In this document: positions 8,109 to 17,653 of the stretch, one piece after another | Layout: each line of letters starts with the position of its first letter | How positions within the stretch are numbered: position 1 is the first letter of the stretch | DNA from: an uncultured Lachnospiraceae bacterium | Lineage (GTDB): Bacteria; Bacillota; Clostridia; Lachnospirales; Lachnospiraceae | Direction of reading: 5' to 3' | Length of the DNA stretch: 64,000 bases | Assembly (NCBI GenBank): GCA_947174015.1 | Contig: CAMWHJ010000002.1 | Location: 1-64,000, forward strand | Translations under genes and position numbers: made by a program | Notes under the pieces: generated by a model | What the model saw: the letters and a program-made list of their open reading frames with translations, nothing else | Told to the model about the DNA's origin: nothing | Databases searched by the model: none

Positions 8109-11100
8109 TTATGAATTCTTTGTCATTTCCTCCAACTGTCCCAACATTTCACTCATATATCTGGGTTCTACTTCTCCTAAGGGTATGGCTTTTTTATCAT
8201 CCGCCCTGTCATAGACATAACTGCCATGCTCCACTGTTCCCGGATGATAAAACCGTGCGTTCTCTATCTCCACCTCTTCCTCATTACCCAACATCCCCAC
8301 ATACATTCCGGAAAACTGCAGCTCCACTGCACTTCCTTCCAAATGCACACTGCCATCTCCTTTCTTGATGCGTTTTGTAACATCCTCTCTATAAAAGATA
8401 TAGAAAACACCTGCATCCTCCACAGAGCCTTTACTCCAACCCAACTTTGCCGCCCTTCCCTGCAAACTTAACCCGCTTACCTTTCTTCCATGAAATCTGT
8501 TCAGATCCAGGCTTTGTTTCTCATCCTCTGCAAGAAGATAAATTTTCTTTTCCAACTGTACAATGGGCTGAACAATCTCATAATCTCTTAACTGTTCCTT
8601 CCAGCCCTCCAGTTCGTCCTCCTCCATCTCTATGGGGTGTGCCAGTCCGATGGAGACTCCCTCCGGCAGCTCATATTCTTCTTCCTCCACTGTATTGAAA
8701 GTGCCATCCTCCATATACCGGAAAGTAGCCAGCTTTTCTCCTTGACTGTAAGCAGTCCAGATTAACCCAATGGCAAAACTGTGCATCACCGGATTGGCTA
8801 CAAAAAGATTTTTCCACCCTTCTGCATCCCAGCATCTCCCAGACACAAGGGCATTCTCCAGCCGAAATTTCTGCATTGCAACAATATTCTTTAACTGTTT
8901 TTTCATTTGCTTAAATTCTGTGTTTGCAAGTTTTGCCTTTTGGGCATCATCCTTTGTGCCGGGAGCAGGCATACTTTTCCGTTTCTTTCCGTCTTCATCA
9001 AAAATCTCCAGTTCCAATGCAGGTGTCAGATACACCCGGAATTTTCTTGTGCCATAATCAAAGATCTGTTCCATGTTCTGATCAAAGCCCAAATTCGGCA
9101 CAATCCGATCCCCCAGTTCCTCACTGGTAATGCCCAACTGTTCTGCGGCATGTTCCAATGCCTGAACAGCCGCCTTTTTCACCTGCCTATGTTTAAACTT
9201 ATGTGCCATGTGGTCTACCTGCATCAATACCTGTGGACTGCCGTTTAAGACCATGGCATTCACTGCATCTGCTGCAATGGAACCTCTGGAATTCTCTGCC
9301 CACTCCTTGATGCATTGTTCCAGTACCGGAAGAATTTCTAAACCGCCATGAATGGCATAGAAATACAATACCCATTTCTTTTTTGCCTGAGCACCGTCCT
9401 CCAGCCATTTATCAAAAATACTGCGGGCATAAGCAGCAAACTCTTCCTTCTTCAGTTCCTTGGCCAGTTGTGCTGCATTTTGATTCAATCCGATTTTTTC
9501 CATGTTGTTATAGCAAAGTAAAATTGCCTGCAGATACTTATCCTCTGCTTTTTGTCCATTGACAAAGTGAACGGTGGGATTTGGTGTCTTGTGCAGCCAG
9601 CTTAGTTTTTTCGCTCTGCCGTTGGCATGCATATTTTCTACTAATTTTGCAGTAGAAATCTCGGAAGAAACCGTTGCTTTATTTTGGCTTAACAGCTCGA
9701 TATCCACATAAGAACGAATCTTATCTGCTAATCTTGCACTCTTTTCCGTATCAGCTGCCTTTAATAATATATCCATATATTTTTCCGTTCCCCATTTCAC
9801 CAATATATGGACTGCTATTTCCCTCACCACCTGCTTTTTGGCTTTCAGCAATGCAAGTATGTCTTCCTCATATTCCAGACACTGGGACACCTGTTCTACA
9901 TAATAACTCATCCAGTCTTTCGAAGATTTGCTTTCTGCCATTGACAAAATGATATCTTTGTGACCTTCCCTGTGTTTTGTTTTTACAAAATAGGAAAGAC
10001 ATGCTTTGTTGGTCACCATCTCTCCATTCTTCCATATGGTTTGGTATTCTGTTTCATAAATATCCTGATTTTGCAGCATCATTTCCAAAACATCTTCGAG
10101 ACACTGCCCCACCAGCTTTTCTGCATAATAGTCTTCTTGTACGGTATCGTATGCAGCAAAACGGTATTCTGTGGGTACCTTTGCATCCAAAAGTTTCTGA
10201 ATCAATTCCTTATAATCTGTTTTGTTTACAAGAAAATTGATAGAGTGGGGATTACTAATCACACTGATGGCAATATATCGTATCTCAAACTCTGGATTCT
10301 GCTTTCTGCATGGCATGAGTATTTCTGGAATCTTTCGATCATAATTCTCTGGTTTTTCCGGCAAAGGCAGAATTTCCTCTAACGTACATTTTTCTTCCAG
10401 ATAATCGTGCAGTTCCTCTCTTTTTCCCTGATAACAAGATAAAATTACCTCCATACTCAAATCTTTCATATCCTTTTCCATATGCAATCCATATTCCTGC
10501 ATATTTTCTGGATGTATCTGCTCTAAGAGTACATAGAGTTTTGGATAGTAGATACAAGGCACAAATTTTTCATAATATGTACTGCGATTTAACATAGTCT
10601 TTACCGGTTCTGTCATGTGCATAACTTCCAGACACTGCTCTGGTTTCTTTTTTACAAAGGTCTGTAAAAGCAATTCCCCATTTCCTCTGTTATTATAATA
10701 TCTATCCGAATACATCAGATTCAATAGAGATAAAATGCAATTTCGAGGAAGTTTTTCTTTTTTCTCTACTCCTAATACTTGAAAAGCCTTTTCCATGTGA
10801 CGCTGAAGATAGGATTTTGGCACATGATATATCAATGCTTCCAAGAAAACCATCGGCTTGTCCTTTCCATGTTCCATGAGCACTTCTTCTATCTTCTCAC
10901 TGTGGGGATATAGATAAAAACAAGCTGTCATCAATACGGAATAATGAAAATCCGTCTGCACTCCTACTTTGGCTGCCATATCCAGAAGAAATGCCACCCC
11001 CTTTGAAATATAATTCCTTGCCTCTTCATCCTCGGTATCCACTGGGATATTGCCCAGTCCCATAGCATACAACTGTAGAATCACTTTCCAGTCAGCTCCC

Positions 11101-11636
11101 GTTCCCTGACAGCAGGTATCAATTGCCCGCAAAAGACTCATAGGATTCTTTTGAGCTATTTTCTGCACCTCAGGCATATAGCAATTCTCCTTATGGTACA
11201 TCGCAGTCAAAAGTGCTGCAGTTTTACTCTGTATCATATTTTCATCATATCGCCTTTTTAGTGCCGTATAAAGATATTCCTTTTCCTTTTTAGGGCCTGT
11301 CAACTGGTAAGTGCAATTATAGCTAAGTTTCTGGCTAATTGTATTTTTTCCAAGGGCATCCAAGTATAAAATATAACGCTGAACCATTTCCGGATATTTT
11401 TCATGATTGCTTGAAATAAAGTGTTTGGAACAGCTTTCACTCTGCCAATCTGTCTCCAATAAAAAATCGTGAAAGGACAGCTTATCCAACAGAGATAAAT
11501 CCATGTCCTTTGAGTCATCAAAAAATTCCTCTGCAATTTTTAAGTCCTCTTTGGGAATAGAAAACCTATGTAAAATTTCCAGCATTTCTGCTGCCAGTTC
11601 TTTTCCGTATTCTTCCTTTTTATTTAATAAATCCAT
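8109..11636 (-). CDS. DUF4132 giant protein, copy B
   Basis: An 1175-aa protein. The first ~850 residues are helical and HEAT-like (residues near 790-850 read RGSIAADAVNAMVLNGS, HRQVKKAAVQALEHAAE). The C-terminal DUF4132 domain contains PALELEIFDEDGKKRKSMP, TKDDAQKAKLANTEF, AMQKFRLENAL and LIWTAYS. It is related to E. coli YehI (MolR family), function unknown. The start is ATG at 11636 behind AAGG with 8 nt spacing. It is a paralogue of the gene at 11851-15567: the last third is almost identical, while the N-terminal two thirds differ more and lack a segment near residue 110. The two genes are separated by a complete MITE. Confidence 0.83.
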   Translation of the reverse strand: MDLLNKKEEYGKELAAEMLEILHRFSIPKEDLKIAEEFFDDSKDMDLSLLDKLSFHDFLLETDWQSESCSKHFISSNHEKYPEMVQRYILYLDALGKNTISQKLSYNCTYQLTGPKKEKEYLYTALKRRYDENMIQSKTAALLTAMYHKENCYMPEVQKIAQKNPMSLLRAIDTCCQGTGADWKVILQLYAMGLGNIPVDTEDEEARNYISKGVAFLLDMAAKVGVQTDFHYSVLMTACFYLYPHSEKIEEVLMEHGKDKPMVFLEALIYHVPKSYLQRHMEKAFQVLGVEKKEKLPRNCILSLLNLMYSDRYYNNRGNGELLLQTFVKKKPEQCLEVMHMTEPVKTMLNRSTYYEKFVPCIYYPKLYVLLEQIHPENMQEYGLHMEKDMKDLSMEVILSCYQGKREELHDYLEEKCTLEEILPLPEKPENYDRKIPEILMPCRKQNPEFEIRYIAISVISNPHSINFLVNKTDYKELIQKLLDAKVPTEYRFAAYDTVQEDYYAEKLVGQCLEDVLEMMLQNQDIYETEYQTIWKNGEMVTNKACLSYFVKTKHREGHKDIILSMAESKSSKDWMSYYVEQVSQCLEYEEDILALLKAKKQVVREIAVHILVKWGTEKYMDILLKAADTEKSARLADKIRSYVDIELLSQNKATVSSEISTAKLVENMHANGRAKKLSWLHKTPNPTVHFVNGQKAEDKYLQAILLCYNNMEKIGLNQNAAQLAKELKKEEFAAYARSIFDKWLEDGAQAKKKWVLYFYAIHGGLEILPVLEQCIKEWAENSRGSIAADAVNAMVLNGSPQVLMQVDHMAHKFKHRQVKKAAVQALEHAAEQLGITSEELGDRIVPNLGFDQNMEQIFDYGTRKFRVYLTPALELEIFDEDGKKRKSMPAPGTKDDAQKAKLANTEFKQMKKQLKNIVAMQKFRLENALVSGRCWDAEGWKNLFVANPVMHSFAIGLIWTAYSQGEKLATFRYMEDGTFNTVEEEEYELPEGVSIGLAHPIEMEEDELEGWKEQLRDYEIVQPIVQLEKKIYLLAEDEKQSLDLNRFHGRKVSGLSLQGRAAKLGWSKGSVEDAGVFYIFYREDVTKRIKKGDGSVHLEGSAVELQFSGMYVGMLGNEEEVEIENARFYHPGTVEHGSYVYDRADDKKAIPLGEVEPRYMSEMLGQLEEMTKNS

Positions 11637-11674
11637 ATCTTCTACCTTGGTTCCTTTCTTTTCATGTAAAAGTG

Positions 11675-11807
11675 GTAACTATTCAGTACCTTCATAGTTA
11701 CAAGCAAAGAACCATGCAGAATTGCCTACGGCAATGGTTCTTTGCCTGTTATAGTCACTTTTTCTTACGGTCTGTGCAGTAAATGCACAGATCTACTGAA
11801 CAGTTAC
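11675..11807. mobile_element. Complete 133-bp MITE (IS66-type ends)
   Basis: Terminal inverted repeats GTAACTATTCAGTA (11675-11688) and TACTGAACAGTTAC (11794-11807) match at 13 of 14 bases. A perfect 8-bp target duplication TAAAAGTG flanks the element at 11667-11674 and 11808-11815. Inside are a left hairpin GTAACTA/TAGTTAC, a perfect 12-bp stem (11704-11715 with 11734-11745) and the GTCTGTGCA hairpin. There is no coding capacity. GTAA ends with 8-bp duplications are the hallmark of the IS66 family, so it is probably mobilised by an IS66 transposase in trans (inference). Confidence 0.88.
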
Positions 11808-11850
11808 TAAAAGTGATACAATTTCTGCCGCATCATTTTCATGCAATATG

Positions 11851-14800
11851 CTAGTTCTTTGTCATTTCCTCCAACTGTCCCAACATTTCACTCATATATC
11901 TGGGTTCTACCTCTCCTAAGGGGATAGCCTTTTTATCATCCGCTCTGTCATAGACATAACTGCCATGATCCACGGTTCCGGGGTGATAAAACCGCACGTT
12001 TTCTATCTCCACATCCTCCTCATTATCAAACATTCCTACATACATTCCGGAAAACTGCAGTTCCACTGCATTCCCTTCCAAACGTACACTGCCATCCTCT
12101 TCCTTGATGCGTTTTGTAACATCTTCTCGATAAAAGATATAGAATACTCCGGCATCTTCCACTGATCCTTTACTCCAACCTAACTTTGCTGCCCGTCCAT
12201 GTAAACTTAACCCATTTACCTTTCTTCCATAAAATTTATTCAGATCCAGACTTTGTTTCTCATCCTCATCCAACAGATAGATTTTCTTTTCTAACTGCAC
12301 GATGGGCTGAACAATCTCGTAATCACTTAACTGCTCCTTCCATCCTTCCAGTTCTTCCTCCTCCATCTCTATGGGGTGTGCCAGTCCGATGACAGCTCCT
12401 TTTGGCAGTTCATATTCTTCCTCCTTTACTGTATTGAAGGTGCCATCCTCCATATAACGGAAAGTAGTCAGCCTTTCCCCTTGACTGTAAGCAGTCCAGA
12501 TTAACCCAATGGCAAAGCTGTGCATCACCGGATTGGCTACAAAAAGAGCTTTCCACCCTTCTGCATCCCAGCACCTTCCAGACAAAAGGGCATTCTCCAA
12601 CCGGAATTTCTGCATTGCAACGATACTCTTTAACTGTTTTTTCATTTGTTTAAATTCTGTGTTTGCAAGTTTTGCCTTTTGGGCATCATCCTTTGTGCCG
12701 GGAGCAGGCATACTTTTCCGTTTCTTTCCGTCCTCATCAAAAATTTCCAATTCCAATGCCGGTGTCAGATACACCCGGAATTTTCTTGTGCCATAATCAT
12801 AAATTTGCTCCATGTTCTCGTCAAAGCCCAGATTTGGAACAATCCGATCTCCCAGTTCCTCACTGGTAATTCCCAATTCCTCTGCCGCATGCTCCAAGGC
12901 CTGAACCGCTGCCTTTTTCACCTGCTTGTGCTTAAACTTATGTGCCATATGATCTATCTGCATCAATGCCTGAGAACTGCCGTTTAAGACCATGGCATTT
13001 ACTGCCTCCGCAGCGATGGCACCTCTGGAATTCTCTGCCCACTCCTTGATACACTGTCCCAGCACTGTAAGAACTTCCATACCGCCATGAATGGCATAAA
13101 AATACAGTACCCATCTCTCTTTGAACTGTGCACCATCCTCTATCCATTTGTTATAAATACTATGGGCATAAACGGCAAACTCTTGAGCATTTAGTTCTTT
13201 TGCCAAAAACTCTGCATTTGGATTCAGGCCAAGCTTTTCCATATGGTGATAGCAGAGTAAAATTGCCTGTAAATACGTATCCTCTGCTTCTTGTCCATTG
13301 ACAAAATGAACGGTGGGATTTGATGTTTTATAAAGCCAGCTTAACTTTTTCGCCCTGCCGCCATCATGCATATTCTCTACTAATTTTGCGGTGGAAGTTT
13401 CCGAAAAAGGAGTGGCCAGATTTTGATTTAACAGAGCAGTATCCACATAGGAACGAATCTTATCTGCCAGTTTTGCACTCTTTTCTGTATCGGCTGCTTC
13501 TAATAGTATGTCTTTGTATTTTACCGCATCCCATTTCACCAGTATATTTACGGCGGTTTCCCTCACGGACTGCTTTTTTGCTTTCAGCAAAGCAAGTATG
13601 CCTTCCTCATATTCCGGGCAGGCGGATATTTCCTGTACATAATAGCTAAGCCAATCTTTGGAGGATTGACTGCCCAGCATGGACAAAATAATGTCTTTAT
13701 GACCTTCCTTTTCCCTCGTCTTAATCAGATAGGACAAACATGCTTTGTTGGTTATCATTCCCCCATTCTTCCAGAGAGTCTTGTATTCTTCTTCATAAAT
13801 ATCCTGATGTTCCACCATCATTTCTATCACTGCTGCCAGGCACTTATTTGCCCTTTCTTCTGTCAGGCAGTCCGCTGCATCATATGCAGCAAAACGATAA
13901 TTTGCAGGCATCTTTACATCTAAAAACTTTTGTATAAGTTCTCTGTAAGCTTCCTCCCCTTTCTGATTCTCAACTTCACCAGAATGATTGATAAAAAAAG
14001 GATCACTGATACTACTGATGGCAACATATCGCCTATCAAACTCAGGATTTTCTTTTCTGCATGGCATTAATATATCTTCTATCCATTCATCCCAAAATCC
14101 TGTTTTTTCCGGAAGGGGCAGAATCTCCTCCAGCGTACATTTCTCCTCCAGAAAACTGCGCAATTCCTGTCTTCTGTCCTGATAACAGGACACAATCACT
14201 TCCACGCTTAAATTTTTCATATCCTTTTCTTTCTCTAATCCATACTCCTTTATGCACTCTGGATGTATCTGTTCTAACAGTTCATAAAGTTCTTTGTAGT
14301 ACATACAAGGTACAAATCTTCCGTAACGTATCTGATGCTTTTCTAATACCTTTGTGGGTTCTGTCATATACATCACTTCTACATACTGCTTTGGTTTCCT
14401 TGTTACCAGAATGTGCAGAAGCAAAGCTGCATTTCCTTTGTTCTCCTCATACATAATATCTTGTGTATACAGAAGATCCACCAGCCATAAAATGCACCTT
14501 TTCAGAAAGTTTTTATCATTTTCTGTTTCTAATATTTCTAATATCTTCTCCATGCGAAGATTCAAATATGATTCCGGCATAAAATATGTCAGTGGTTCTA
14601 AAATAATAAAAGGTTCTTCCTTAGCCATAGCTATCTCCCGCTGCATGCCATTCTCCGATTGAACCAAAAAAGAAAACGATACTTCTGTTGCCAGTCTGGT
14701 TAAAAGCGCTTCCACCTTCTGGCTGTGAGGATACATACAAAAACATGCCGCAATCAGTAGTTTACATTCAATGTCTGTCAAATTCTCCTGTTCAAACAGC

Positions 14801-15567
14801 TTATCTGCAATATCAAGAAGAAACATCACCCCTCTTGAAATGTAATCCTTTGCCTCCTTTTCTTTTGCATCTGCCGGAATTGCTCCAAGCCCCAGTGCAT
14901 ATAACTGCAAAGTGCTTTTCCAGTCCGCTCCTTCACCCTGACAGCAGGTATCAATGGCCCGCAAGACATTCATAGGGTTTTCCTTTGCCATCTTCTGCAA
15001 TGCAAAATTATAAGAATAATCGTTATAGCGCGATACGCTTAATAATGCAGCCACCTTACTTTGCATCATATTTTCGTCATACCGCCTCCTTAATGAGGAA
15101 AAAATAAACTCCGCTTCCCCTCCCACAGTTACCTGCCTGCACCATCCATCCCAAGTTCTGATAGCGACAACCTTTTTGCTTCCATGTTCTATTTTGGATG
15201 CTTTTTCGTCTTGGTAACAGGAAAAAAGATGTATCGGAAAGGCTGTAAGCTTATCACCAATGGTATTCTTTCCCAAGGCATCCAAATATAAAACGAAACG
15301 CCCCACCATTTCCGGATATTTTTTATAATCTTTTTCCACAATATCATGACATTTCCATTCACTATTAATACTTTTTTCCAATAAAAAATCATGAAAGGAA
15401 AGTTTATCTAACAGCGATAAATCCATTTCCCTGGATGCATCAAAAAATTTCTCTGCAATTTTTAAATCCTCTTTGGAAATGCTGAATTCATGTAAAACTT
15501 TTATAATTTCTTCCGCCATTTCCTTTGCATTTTCATCTTTCATTGATTTTTGATTTAATAAATCCAT
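11851..15567 (-). CDS. DUF4132 giant protein, copy A
   Basis: A 1238-aa paralogue of copy B with the same layout: helical HEAT-like region, then C-terminal DUF4132 (PALELEIFDEDGKKRKSMP, TKDDAQKAKLANTEF, AMQKFRLENALLSGR). It carries about 60 extra residues, including a segment near residue 115 (ASKIEHGSKKVVAIRTWDG). The start is set at ATG 15567 so that the protein begins MDLLNQK, aligned with MDLLNKK of copy B. The upstream in-frame ATG at 15669 would run through a mini-MITE and is rejected; the ribosome binding site is weak (AGAAGG very close). It follows the SWIM gene in the same direction and is probably the fifth gene of the operon. Confidence 0.83.
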   Translation of the reverse strand: MDLLNQKSMKDENAKEMAEEIIKVLHEFSISKEDLKIAEKFFDASREMDLSLLDKLSFHDFLLEKSINSEWKCHDIVEKDYKKYPEMVGRFVLYLDALGKNTIGDKLTAFPIHLFSCYQDEKASKIEHGSKKVVAIRTWDGWCRQVTVGGEAEFIFSSLRRRYDENMMQSKVAALLSVSRYNDYSYNFALQKMAKENPMNVLRAIDTCCQGEGADWKSTLQLYALGLGAIPADAKEKEAKDYISRGVMFLLDIADKLFEQENLTDIECKLLIAACFCMYPHSQKVEALLTRLATEVSFSFLVQSENGMQREIAMAKEEPFIILEPLTYFMPESYLNLRMEKILEILETENDKNFLKRCILWLVDLLYTQDIMYEENKGNAALLLHILVTRKPKQYVEVMYMTEPTKVLEKHQIRYGRFVPCMYYKELYELLEQIHPECIKEYGLEKEKDMKNLSVEVIVSCYQDRRQELRSFLEEKCTLEEILPLPEKTGFWDEWIEDILMPCRKENPEFDRRYVAISSISDPFFINHSGEVENQKGEEAYRELIQKFLDVKMPANYRFAAYDAADCLTEERANKCLAAVIEMMVEHQDIYEEEYKTLWKNGGMITNKACLSYLIKTREKEGHKDIILSMLGSQSSKDWLSYYVQEISACPEYEEGILALLKAKKQSVRETAVNILVKWDAVKYKDILLEAADTEKSAKLADKIRSYVDTALLNQNLATPFSETSTAKLVENMHDGGRAKKLSWLYKTSNPTVHFVNGQEAEDTYLQAILLCYHHMEKLGLNPNAEFLAKELNAQEFAVYAHSIYNKWIEDGAQFKERWVLYFYAIHGGMEVLTVLGQCIKEWAENSRGAIAAEAVNAMVLNGSSQALMQIDHMAHKFKHKQVKKAAVQALEHAAEELGITSEELGDRIVPNLGFDENMEQIYDYGTRKFRVYLTPALELEIFDEDGKKRKSMPAPGTKDDAQKAKLANTEFKQMKKQLKSIVAMQKFRLENALLSGRCWDAEGWKALFVANPVMHSFAIGLIWTAYSQGERLTTFRYMEDGTFNTVKEEEYELPKGAVIGLAHPIEMEEEELEGWKEQLSDYEIVQPIVQLEKKIYLLDEDEKQSLDLNKFYGRKVNGLSLHGRAAKLGWSKGSVEDAGVFYIFYREDVTKRIKEEDGSVRLEGNAVELQFSGMYVGMFDNEEDVEIENVRFYHPGTVDHGSYVYDRADDKKAIPLGEVEPRYMSEMLGQLEEMTKN

Positions 15568-15629
15568 ACCTTCTGTTTTCCTTTCTCTTTTCCTTGTCAA
15601 GTGTTTTATTGTATTCACAGAAAAATCCC

Positions 15630-15673
15630 ATAACAGTTCAGAACGCTTACTTGCAAAGGCACTGAACAATTAC
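15630..15673. repeat. 44-bp mini-MITE between SWIM and DUF4132 genes
   Basis: Ends ATAACAGTTCAG (15630-15641) and CTGAACAATTAC (15662-15673) are inverted copies of the MITE terminal repeat. Flanks AAAATCCC and AAATTACC agree at 6 of 8 bases, consistent with a decayed target duplication. The stop codon of the SWIM gene lies in the right flank. It sits between two genes of the operon. Confidence 0.6.
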
Positions 15674-15676
15674 AAA

Positions 15677-17653
15677 TTACCGATAAATTCTTCCCACCTG
15701 TGCCAGTTCTGTTTTTTGAATGCCGATGTCCAGATATCGGCTCCATTCTGCCAATATCTGTATGATTTGTCTATAATCATAATGATATGAATGATACCTT
15801 TCCTGTAATAAACCATACAGTTGATCCAGCATTCGTGAAAGCATCAAAAGCCCTGATTTTTCACATTCTCTTGATTTTTCTGCTATCTGCTCTGTGAAAT
15901 CATAAATACCAATTCCACACTGAACCATATCCTTTAAGATTTCTTTCATCTCATAAAAAAGCTCTATAAAATAGACATAATCCTGCTGTGATTCTTCCAT
16001 TTCTTCTATTTCCTGCTCTGCCTCCTGAATGATATCAAGATCATCAAAAACAGCCACCGGAAAAAGGATACCGTTCCCCTTTTCCATATATAGGCTGCCA
16101 AAAATCACATAGGTCTTTTCTGGTTCCCTCAACATCAATTCCCCAATCTTTGAAAGATTTTCAAAAAAAGACTTCTGTTTCTTTTGATAGCGAGCTTTCA
16201 TCATAATACGATGCCCCCGACCATCCTCCAATACGATCTGCCATGATTGGGAAATTTCATGAAATTCAGAACTGATACACTTCTTTGGTGTAACCAATAC
16301 CATCCGTTGAAGTTCTGTTTCCGGAGCTTCTGTCAATATCTCTTTTACCATTTTTTCAAAATCAGTATAAATATACTTCTGTACCGCCTGTTGATTTAAA
16401 TTCACCTCTTCTCCCAGTTCTGCCTTTGTCTCCTTGGAAGAAGATATTTTCCCCTGCGATATCTTGGGTTTCTCCAAGTGGATTTCATATCTCATGATCT
16501 CTGCCAATGTACCTTCCAGTCCCCATGGAACAGCAGGACTCCATTTGCGGTTTCTATTTCCATAGAAGTTGGGTCTCACATCCGAATAGGAAAAATACTG
16601 TGCCCTGCCTTCCTCTTCACTGGATTTTTTCAGAAAATAGTAGATTTGTCCCTCGTATCCGCCCTTCGACGAGAAATCTCGAAAACCTATGGGAATCAGC
16701 ACCATGCTTTCACTGACCTCATAAGAATTCCGCATCACTCCCAGCAGGGACAGGTAGTCCTGTTCTGTTTTGCTCTCCTTAATCTGTCTGCACAAAAAGA
16801 CAGATTTCATCAAAAGGGTAACTAAAATTTTACTGTCAAATTCCGGCACATGACTGTGATAGTCCCTTAACCGATTCCCAAGCTCTCTCATTACTGCCTC
16901 TCCCTTGGCAAATCGTTCCCTGTGGCAGCGGACTGCCAAGGATTCTGCCTGCTCTGCCATATCCTCTGGGATCCGCACCAACCCCTTTACAAGCATGGTT
17001 TGAAAAAATTTTTCCATATCTTCTGCCAGTTCCTGTAATTGTGCCGCATTCACCGATAGGGTTTCTTCTTTTACGGAAATATCTGAAATGGATAAAAGCT
17101 TATGATGTAACTTCCATGCCAGAATAGCCGCCGCTTTATGTTTGCACAATTCCTTACTGTGACAGGTGCAGACGGCATATTCCAAGGGATAAAGCAGCCG
17201 CACCTGGATTTCCTCTGCGGGAAAGGTAACTACAATTACCGAAGACTCCTCTATCTCCGGTACATGCTGTGACTGTACCGATTGGAGAAAGGAGGAATAA
17301 TACTTCTTTTTCATTACCTTTTGCAGTTTGTCTAGGGGAAACTCCTGCAAGGCAGTGAACAGTTCTTCGGATAATTCCTCCTGTTTTGTTTCCGTCTGGT
17401 TTTGCTTTAGCCACAGGATGCCGGTCACAATATGTCTGCATATACTTCTTGAGGGACAACTGCATGTGCTGTCTGCTAAAACCGGCAGAATCGTACAGCT
17501 CTCCTCTCCTACCATGAGTTCTGCCTTTTCTGTTTCTATCTTTGCTGTCACCAAAACCTGCTCTAAATCCTTATATGCCCTCTTTAAGATACCTTTATTG
17601 CTTAGGGCGGTCAGATAATCGTCATCTACATTTTGAAGTGCCTTTTTTATCAT
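15677..17653 (-). CDS. Double SWIM zinc-finger protein (YehQ-like)
   Basis: A 658-aa protein with two SWIM motifs (CxCx5CxH): CSCPSRSICRH near residue 75 and CTCHSKELCKH near residue 165. The rest is helical and unassigned. SWIM fingers bind DNA or protein; here a scaffold or nucleic-acid-binding part of the MoxR/vWA system is likely (inference from the E. coli yeh set). The start is ATG at 17653 within an ATGA overlap with the vWA stop codon, behind AAGGAAA. An upstream in-frame ATG at 17680 is not supported. Confidence 0.82.
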   Translation of the reverse strand: MIKKALQNVDDDYLTALSNKGILKRAYKDLEQVLVTAKIETEKAELMVGEESCTILPVLADSTCSCPSRSICRHIVTGILWLKQNQTETKQEELSEELFTALQEFPLDKLQKVMKKKYYSSFLQSVQSQHVPEIEESSVIVVTFPAEEIQVRLLYPLEYAVCTCHSKELCKHKAAAILAWKLHHKLLSISDISVKEETLSVNAAQLQELAEDMEKFFQTMLVKGLVRIPEDMAEQAESLAVRCHRERFAKGEAVMRELGNRLRDYHSHVPEFDSKILVTLLMKSVFLCRQIKESKTEQDYLSLLGVMRNSYEVSESMVLIPIGFRDFSSKGGYEGQIYYFLKKSSEEEGRAQYFSYSDVRPNFYGNRNRKWSPAVPWGLEGTLAEIMRYEIHLEKPKISQGKISSSKETKAELGEEVNLNQQAVQKYIYTDFEKMVKEILTEAPETELQRMVLVTPKKCISSEFHEISQSWQIVLEDGRGHRIMMKARYQKKQKSFFENLSKIGELMLREPEKTYVIFGSLYMEKGNGILFPVAVFDDLDIIQEAEQEIEEMEESQQDYVYFIELFYEMKEILKDMVQCGIGIYDFTEQIAEKSRECEKSGLLMLSRMLDQLYGLLQERYHSYHYDYRQIIQILAEWSRYLDIGIQKTELAQVGRIYR

